Below are positions 9,011-13,059 of a DNA stretch of 13,059 bases, in pieces. The notes beneath the pieces were generated by a model that saw only the letters and a list, made by a program, of their open reading frames with translations, was not told the DNA's origin and ran no database searches. Source of the stretch: CAYYMX01 sp964473045 (lineage in GTDB: Bacteria; Pseudomonadota; Alphaproteobacteria; Methylaequorales; Methylaequoraceae); the NCBI GenBank assembly GCA_964473045.1, contig CAYYMX010000034.1, positions 1 to 13,059 of the forward strand, read 5' to 3'. Within the stretch, counting starts at the first letter, position 1, and each line of letters begins with the position of its first letter. Both the position numbers and the translations under genes were made by a program.

Positions 9011-9015
9011 TCCTT
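9011..9015 (-). promoter_or_regulatory. Shine-Dalgarno-like AAGGA before the second metH gene
   Basis: AAGGA overlaps the TAA stop of the homocysteine half and sits only one base before ATG 9009. The spacing is shorter than ideal, so reinitiation by ribosomes finishing the first half probably matters too. It is one of the few recognisable purine-rich ribosome sites in this window. Confidence 0.5.
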
Positions 9016-10063
9016 AAAAATTAAAAGCTTCTAAACCTGAAAGTTTGAAATTAAAGTTCTTTTTTAACGGGATTCTAGGTTTTAGATTTTTAACACTAAT
9101 CTTCATTTCTTTTATATGTTCAGGTGTTGTTCCACAACAACCACCAGCAATATTTATGTACCCACTACTGCACCAACTTTTTGTAAATCTTGCCATAGAT
9201 TTGGGGGTTTCATCATATTCACCAAAAGCATTAGGTAGTCCTGCATTTGGATGAATACTCACAAATGTTTCACAAATTCTGCTTAATTCAATTAAGTAAG
9301 GCTCAAGTTCTTTTGGGCCTAAAGCACAATTTAGCCCAATACAAATTGGTGAAGAATGTATAATAGAATTGTAAAACCCTTCTATAGTTTGTCCTGACAA
9401 AGTTCTCCCAGAAAAATCAGTAATTGTTGCTGATATCATTATCGGTATTTGAATATTGGACTTATTTCTAAATTTTTCAATAGCCATTAAAGCTGCCTTT
9501 GCATTCAATGTATCAAACACAGTTTCAATTAAAATAAAATCAACATTAGCATTTGTTAAAGCTTCCACTGAAATCTCGTAATCATCCCTTAACTGATCAA
9601 AAGTTATATTCCTAAAGCCTGGGTCATTTACGTCTGGAGACATTGAACAAGTTCTATTAGTTGGTCCCAGTACGCCCGCTACAAATTTCTGCTCTCTCGG
9701 ATTTTTTTTCATGAAATCATCTACACATTTTCTTGCTATTTTACCACCCTCAAAATTAAGATCATAAGAATATTTTTCAAAATCATAATCTCTTTGAGAA
9801 ACTTTTGTTGAATTAAAAGTATTTGTTTCAATAATATCCGCACCAGCGTCCAAATAAGATTTGTGAATCTCATAAATAATTTTTGGATTCGTAATATTGA
9901 GAATATCATTATTTCCTTTCAAAGATTTTCCAAAACTCTTAAACTTTTCTCCTCTAAACTGGTTTTCTGACAATTTCTTTTTTTGGATCATTGTCCCCAT
10001 TCCACCATCTAGCAAAAGTATTTTTTTTTTTAAAACACTTTTCAAAGAATCATTACTATACAT
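9014..10063 (-). CDS. metH: Methionine synthase, homocysteine-binding half
   Basis: This is the homocysteine S-methyltransferase domain of methionine synthase, encoded as its own 349-residue protein. Visible features are LLLDGGMGTMIQ near the N-terminus, ADIIETNTFNST, GLNCALGP with Cys246, and AGGCCGTTPEHI with Cys309 and Cys310. These three cysteines are the zinc ligands that activate homocysteine, at almost the same numbers as E. coli MetH (247, 310, 311). The C-terminus LSGLEAFNF matches the linker (LSGLEPLNI) that leads into the folate domain in the one-chain enzyme, so the gene ends exactly at the domain border. The start ATG at 10063 follows the metF stop by 3 bases. An 11-A run near the 5' end (10021-10031) is read in frame (L-K-K-K-I). 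It should work together with the adjacent large half. Confidence 0.95.
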   Translation of the reverse strand: MYSNDSLKSVLKKKILLLDGGMGTMIQKKKLSENQFRGEKFKSFGKSLKGNNDILNITNPKIIYEIHKSYLDAGADIIETNTFNSTKVSQRDYDFEKYSYDLNFEGGKIARKCVDDFMKKNPREQKFVAGVLGPTNRTCSMSPDVNDPGFRNITFDQLRDDYEISVEALTNANVDFILIETVFDTLNAKAALMAIEKFRNKSNIQIPIMISATITDFSGRTLSGQTIEGFYNSIIHSSPICIGLNCALGPKELEPYLIELSRICETFVSIHPNAGLPNAFGEYDETPKSMARFTKSWCSSGYINIAGGCCGTTPEHIKEMKISVKNLKPRIPLKKNFNFKLSGLEAFNF

Positions 10064-10066
10064 ATT

Positions 10067-10708
10067 TTAACCCTTTAAAGTTCTAATACCAAGAATATGG
10101 CAAATTGCAAATGACAAATCAGCTCTGTTAAGAGTGTAGAAATGAAATTTGTTTACTCCTTCTTTCATAAGTTTTTTACATTGATCAGAAACTATCGTGG
10201 TAGCAACTAATCTTCTGGTTTCTGGATCTGAATCAAGTCCTTCAAACATTTTTATTAAAGATTCAGGCATTTTACAATTCATTTTTTTTGCAAATTCTAT
10301 AGTTTTTTTGCAATTAGTTACAGGGAGAATTCCTGGAATGATCGGAATTTTTATACCTCTCTTAATTGCCCCATTTAGAAATTGAACGTAATACCTAACA
10401 TCAAAAAAAAACTGGGTAATTGCCTGTGAAGCACCGAGGTCAATTTTTTTTCTCAGAATGTCATACTCTTGTTCCATTGATTTAGAATCAGGATGTTTTT
10501 CTGGATATGCAGAAACAGTAATATTAAAATTGTGTGTGTTTTTTAAAACTTTTATCAAGTCAGTTGCATACAAAAAGTCCGAACTAGGGTTTTTTATTTT
10601 TTTTTTTGGGTAATCTCCTCTCAGTGCAACAATATGTTTGATTCCAGCATTCCAATAATCTTCACTAATTTTTTCTATTTCCGACTTTGATGATCCTATA
10701 CAAGTCAA
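10067..10708 (-). CDS. metF: Methylenetetrahydrofolate reductase, main part, out of frame with its start
   Basis: MetF reduces 5,10-methylene-tetrahydrofolate to 5-methyl-tetrahydrofolate using FAD, feeding the MetH genes downstream. This frame holds most of the TIM barrel: HLTCIG, YWNAGIKHIVALRGD (RGD carries a catalytic Asp in the family), GASQAITQFFFDV and FHFYTLNRADLS near the end. Family-like sequence continues upstream of the TTG at 10708 (T-N-L-E-P-A-A-H-L-T), so the break is at the A-run, not at this codon. Joined to the N-terminal piece, the protein would be about 287 residues; E. coli MetF has 296. The full span 10067-10928 is 862 bases, one more than a multiple of three. It ends 3 bases before the metH homocysteine half. 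Confidence 0.9.
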   Translation of the reverse strand: MTCIGSSKSEIEKISEDYWNAGIKHIVALRGDYPKKKIKNPSSDFLYATDLIKVLKNTHNFNITVSAYPEKHPDSKSMEQEYDILRKKIDLGASQAITQFFFDVRYYVQFLNGAIKRGIKIPIIPGILPVTNCKKTIEFAKKMNCKMPESLIKMFEGLDSDPETRRLVATTIVSDQCKKLMKEGVNKFHFYTLNRADLSFAICHILGIRTLKG

Positions 10709-10727
10709 ATGGGCAGCAGGTTCAAGA

Positions 10728-10928
10728 TTAGTTTTTTTTTTTAATTTCCTTTACTAAACTGTGTGTGTTTTCTCTTGTTGACCCTCCTGCCCCATAAGTA
10801 ACAGATACAAAAGATGGTTTTAAAGGTTCCAATCTTTTTATATTTACCCACAATGTAGAAATATCTTTTTGATTCTTTGGTGGAAAAAATTCAAAAGAAA
10901 CACTAATTTTACTACTTTTTATGGGCAT
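10728..10928 (-). CDS. metF: Methylenetetrahydrofolate reductase, N-terminal fragment
   Basis: The first 66 residues of MetF, beginning at ATG 10928, include VSFEFFPPK (Glu13 is the expected catalytic glutamate) and the loop VSVTYGAGGSTR. The frame enters a run of 11 A, is read as K-K-K-N, and meets TAA (10728-10730). With 10 A (or 13) the frame would run directly into T-N-L-E-P-A-A-H-L-T-C, which is what the family predicts. The start lacks a clear Shine-Dalgarno sequence. It is the first gene of the minus-strand methionine cluster. Confidence 0.88.
   Translation of the reverse strand: MPIKSSKISVSFEFFPPKNQKDISTLWVNIKRLEPLKPSFVSVTYGAGGSTRENTHSLVKEIKKKN
10732..10742 (-). repeat. metF: 11-A homopolymer at the metF frameshift
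   Basis: A run of 11 A on the coding strand (11 T on the plus strand) sits exactly where metF changes frame. One base fewer restores a continuous protein. At least four other runs of 11-12 A in coding sequence here (618-629, 2553-2564, 3605-3615, 10021-10031) are in frame, so only this one is inconsistent. Confidence 0.9.
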
Positions 10929-10970
10929 TATATGTGACTTTTTTCTGATTTATTACAAATTTATTAGAAC

Positions 10971-10987
10971 AAAAAAAAATTTTTTTT
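10971..10987. repeat. A9T8 tract in the metF/mlaA divergent intergenic region
   Basis: Nine A followed directly by eight T gives a 16-base self-complementary core between two divergent genes. Such tracts are stiff and can exclude nucleoid proteins or act like an UP element. It could instead simply reflect base composition. No riboswitch-like fold was recognised in the 130-base interval 10929-11058. Confidence 0.6.
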
Positions 10988-11006
10988 CTTTTTTGAGTTT
11001 TTTTTT

Positions 11007-11036
11007 ATTATATAATGTTTTAAGTTAACATGTGAA
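11007..11036 (-). promoter_or_regulatory. Candidate metF operon promoter
   Basis: On the minus strand TTCACA (11036-11031) and TATAAT (11012-11007) are separated by 18 bases, a plausible sigma-70-type pair. Transcription would begin near 11000 and leave a leader of about 70 bases containing the A9T8 tract. In DNA this AT-rich, -10 matches are common, so this is tentative. Confidence 0.35.
11011..11016 (+). promoter_or_regulatory. Candidate -10 box for mlaA
   Basis: A perfect TATAAT lies 42 bases before the mlaA start. No good -35 is present at the normal distance; TTGAGT at 10993-10998 is only 12 bases upstream. The box is half of the palindrome ATTATATAAT (11007-11016), so the same DNA offers a -10 to both strands. 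Confidence 0.4.
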
Positions 11037-11058
11037 TTTTTACAAACTAAAATAAAAT

Positions 11059-12285
11059 ATGGTGAAATTTAAAACAATCTATATCAACATAGTATTTATT
11101 CTTGTAATATTGCTTTCAGTAAGTTTGTTTCACAGTAGTTCTATTGCAGCAGAAACTAGCGAAAATGGTGAAAACGATCCATACGAATCTGTAAATAGAA
11201 AAATTTTTGATTTAAACAACAATCTAGACGACAACTTTTTCAAACCGGTAGCCCGAGGGTGGAGAAAAATACCTGATATACCTCGTGACAATATTGCAAA
11301 CCTAGCCTCTACAGCTAAAACACCAGTTAGCTTGGCAAATGCCATTCTACAGTTGGATGCAACAAGTATTGGCAACATACTTGGCAGATTCTTAATTAAC
11401 ATGACTTTTGGACTTGGAGGGTTGTTTGATGTTGCTGATACACAAAGCTTTGGTAATGTTGAAGAAGTTGACGAGGATTTTGGTCAAACTCTTGCTGTTT
11501 GGGGAGTTCCTGATGGACCATATGTTATGTTACCAATTTTTGGACCTTCCAGTGTAAGAGATACTTTTGGTATAGGAGTTGATACAATAACAAATCCTCT
11601 TTCATTTGGTTATCGAATGAATGGTATTGGTATGGAAGCACGACTGACTGGTCCAGTTGTCCGTGGTGTTGATCTTAGAGAACAATATCTTGACTATGTT
11701 GATGAAATTAGGGAAAGTTCTCTTGACTATTATGCAACAATGAGGAGTCTCTATAGACAGAAAAGAAGAAAAGAAATTTCTAATGGAGGTCAAATTGATG
11801 ATAAAAATGCCTCTTTTGATGGTTTGCTTGATGACATCTACGGAGATATTGCCTATGCTGATGAAGAAGAGAATCTTCCAGAAACAAATGATTTTGAATT
11901 TGAAAATGAAAATGTTTTACAAACTGATATAACGGAGAACTCAGAACCTCAAACTATTATAGAAAATGGTAATGTCGCTGAAACTGATGACGTTGATACT
12001 AGTGTTGAGAAGCAAACTTTAGCGAAAATTGATAGTTCTCAAACTACTGTCAATGATGATGATAAGACTCCTAAATCTCAAACAAATAAAGGTAATTATA
12101 ATGTTAAAAAGCAGGCTTCAGCATTTTCTTCATCATATAAACTTCTACCATCATCAAGCTACCGTTATACAGGAATAGAGTCGCCTGCATTTATAACTCC
12201 GGTTGCCATTCCAGCTATTGAGAATTATTTGCCATCTTCTAATTATCCTGCTTATAATGAACCAAGGGGTTATTACAGTAACTAA
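11059..12285 (+). CDS. mlaA: MlaA (VacJ)-family outer-membrane lipid asymmetry protein with long C-terminal extension
   Basis: MlaA removes mislocalised phospholipids from the outer leaflet of the outer membrane and passes them to periplasmic MlaC. Residues 1-31 form a Sec signal peptide (hydrophobic core IVFILVILLSVSLF, likely cleavage after SIAA). The conserved core (about 40-235) contains DPYESVNRKIFDLN, FLINMTFGLGGLFDVAD, DFGQTLAVWGVPDGPYVMLPIFGPSSVRD and an ending like LDYVDEIRESSLDYYATMRSLYRQ. Two things are odd. There is no cysteine at the cleavage region, so the lipoprotein anchor of E. coli MlaA is absent. There is also a tail of about 165 residues (244-408) that is acidic and Asn/Thr/Ser-rich and looks disordered, ending in a Pro/Tyr/Ser-rich segment; E. 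coli MlaA is only about 250 residues. The ATG has no clear Shine-Dalgarno sequence. mlaC follows 6 bases later. Confidence 0.93.
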   Translation: MVKFKTIYINIVFILVILLSVSLFHSSSIAAETSENGENDPYESVNRKIFDLNNNLDDNFFKPVARGWRKIPDIPRDNIANLASTAKTPVSLANAILQLDATSIGNILGRFLINMTFGLGGLFDVADTQSFGNVEEVDEDFGQTLAVWGVPDGPYVMLPIFGPSSVRDTFGIGVDTITNPLSFGYRMNGIGMEARLTGPVVRGVDLREQYLDYVDEIRESSLDYYATMRSLYRQKRRKEISNGGQIDDKNASFDGLLDDIYGDIAYADEEENLPETNDFEFENENVLQTDITENSEPQTIIENGNVAETDDVDTSVEKQTLAKIDSSQTTVNDDDKTPKSQTNKGNYNVKKQASAFSSSYKLLPSSSYRYTGIESPAFITPVAIPAIENYLPSSNYPAYNEPRGYYSN

Positions 12286-12291
12286 TAATTT

Positions 12292-12888
12292 ATGTTTTTC
12301 TTAAGATTTGGTTTATTATATATCATACTACTTTTGCCCTTCACAGCTATCTCTGATGAGAATATAGCCAAAAGCAAACGATTCATTGAAAAGCTTGGAA
12401 AAGAAGTCATAGAAAAAGTTTCTGATGAAAATCTAAGTGTCTCTGAAAGACACCTAAATTTTAAAAATCTATATCTTACTGCATTCGACAATTACTATAT
12501 TTCAAGATTTGTTCTTGGACGTCATTGGAAAAAAATGGACAGCAATCTTCGAAGTAACTTTGTGGAATCATTTAATAATTATTTAGTATCAACATATGCT
12601 CCTAAATTTAAGGGATGGGAAGGAACATTTAAAGCTACTGACTCATTATTGGAAAATAATTATTATAATGTAAGGATGGATTTAATAAATAAAGAGGGAC
12701 CAGTACTTAAACTTCAATGGAAAATGTATTTAGACAAAAATAAAAAGTTTAAAATTCTTGACGTAAATCTTGATGGTGTCAGTATGTTAGTAACACAAAG
12801 GGCTGAATTTTCATCAGTAATCAAAAATAATCCAAAAGGTGTTTTAGGATTGATCGAAGCGATGCAAAAGAAATCGTCTGGAACATAA
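12292..12888 (+). CDS. mlaC: MlaC-family periplasmic phospholipid carrier
   Basis: MlaC (Ttg2D) shuttles phospholipid through the periplasm between outer-membrane MlaA and the inner-membrane MlaFEDB transporter. The 198-residue protein starts with a signal peptide (LRFGLLYIILLLPFTAIS, likely cleavage near residue 21). It has the family pattern: a helical N-terminal half with LTAFDNYYISRFVLGRHWKKM, then a WKMYLDKNKKFKILDVNLDGVSM strand region, and VTQRAEFSSVI near the C-terminus. These match the typical ...DV..DGVSM..TQR.EF segment. It lies 6 bases after mlaA on the same strand, so the two are co-transcribed. The other transporter genes (mlaD, E, F) are not in the window. The spacing and shared pathway support the call. 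Confidence 0.92.
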   Translation: MFFLRFGLLYIILLLPFTAISDENIAKSKRFIEKLGKEVIEKVSDENLSVSERHLNFKNLYLTAFDNYYISRFVLGRHWKKMDSNLRSNFVESFNNYLVSTYAPKFKGWEGTFKATDSLLENNYYNVRMDLINKEGPVLKLQWKMYLDKNKKFKILDVNLDGVSMLVTQRAEFSSVIKNNPKGVLGLIEAMQKKSSGT

Positions 12889-12964
12889 TCCTGAAAGACT
12901 TTTATTTGTTATCTGTGTTACTTAATTTGACTTCATGTTTAGGTCAAAATCTCCAACAAACAGT

Positions 12965-12986
12965 GCCAATGTGACAATACATTGGC
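12965..12986. repeat. Perfect 8-bp hairpin between mlaC and the tRNA gene
   Basis: GCCAATGT (12965-12972) and ACATTGGC (12979-12986) flank a 6-base loop. It lies between convergent transcription units (mlaC + and tRNA -) and may limit read-through or shield 3' ends. Neither side has a proper T-run, so it is not a classical Rho-independent terminator. The rest of 12889-13031 shows nothing recognisable. Confidence 0.6.
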
Positions 12987-13031
12987 ATAAACAAAAGCGA
13001 CAGATTCCAGGAGAATGGTAGTAGTTGTGAG

Positions 13032-13059
13032 TGGTAGGCCCGGAGGGACTTGAACCCCC
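13032..13059 (-). tRNA. 3' end of a tRNA gene (cut by window edge)
   Basis: Read on the minus strand, the window's last bases give a T-arm with 5' strand GGGGG (13059-13055), loop TTCAAGT (13054-13048) and 3' strand CCCTC (13047-13043, with one G-U pair). These are followed by acceptor strand CGGGCCT (13042-13036), discriminator A (13035) and an encoded CCA (13034-13032). The 5' acceptor should therefore read AGGCCCG. The anticodon lies outside the window. The acceptor start AGGC and the A discriminator resemble tRNA-Ile, but the identity cannot be settled. Confidence 0.88.

Noticed and set aside
1951..9254. Plus-strand open frames of 60-93 codons inside the minus-strand genes
   Set aside because: They overlie strongly conserved genes, are Phe/Leu/Ile/Ser-rich as expected for antisense of Lys/Glu-rich coding sequence, and show no family features or ribosome sites.
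10929..11058. SAM riboswitch upstream of metF
   Set aside because: The interval is almost entirely A/T runs. I could not find the conserved stems or pseudoknot of SAM-I, SAM-II or related classes.
11130..12491. Minus-strand open frames within mlaA and mlaC
   Set aside because: They are antisense to well-supported genes and have no recognisable motif.
12965..12986. Rho-independent terminator
   Set aside because: The stem is good but neither strand has a run of T directly after it.
12887..13059. Split or permuted tmRNA (ssrA) instead of tRNA
   Set aside because: The acceptor strand CGGGCCT lacks the U70 needed for the G3-U70 alanine identity of tmRNA, and no 5' tmRNA half follows downstream on the minus strand.

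Overview
This window is chromosomal DNA from an AT-rich bacterium (roughly 30% G+C by eye, with many long A/T runs). It is most likely a streamlined alphaproteobacterium. The reasons are the tight gene packing with 1-8 base overlaps, a methionine synthase carried as two adjacent genes (an arrangement I associate with some alphaproteobacterial groups), an MlaA-MlaC pair, and an aminopeptidase P of the long three-domain type. A marine SAR11-like or similar low-GC lineage would fit, but the window contains no phylogenetic marker that settles it. I see no phage, transposon, CRISPR or island signature.

Layout. Positions 1-1643 (+) hold recN, missing only its first few codons at the window edge. 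Its stop codon interlocks with the stop of the convergent pepP. Positions 1640-10928 (-) form one tightly packed cluster, in transcription order metF - metH (homocysteine half) - metH (folate/cobalamin/activation half) - uvrD/pcrA - prmA - pepP. Gaps and overlaps run from an 8-base overlap to a 4-base gap, so a single operon is likely. A 130-base divergent intergenic region (10929-11058) holds promoter-like sequence for both directions. Positions 11059-12888 (+) hold mlaA-mlaC, genes for outer-membrane lipid asymmetry. A hairpin follows at 12965-12986, and the 3' end of a minus-strand tRNA gene closes the window.

Functions. MetF makes 5-methyl-tetrahydrofolate. The two MetH halves use it with cobalamin to methylate homocysteine to methionine, the precursor of S-adenosylmethionine. 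PrmA spends S-adenosylmethionine to methylate ribosomal protein L11. UvrD/PcrA and RecN are DNA repair proteins, and PepP trims Xaa-Pro peptides.

Two genes are interrupted. metF is out of frame by one base exactly at an 11-A run, the kind of tract where polymerase slippage can restore the frame. uvrD has a single in-frame TGA at codon 485, lying inside a perfect 8-bp inverted repeat. Either could be a sequencing or assembly error, a real lesion, or programmed expression. These are the main points worth a second look. I did not find a convincing undescribed multi-gene system.
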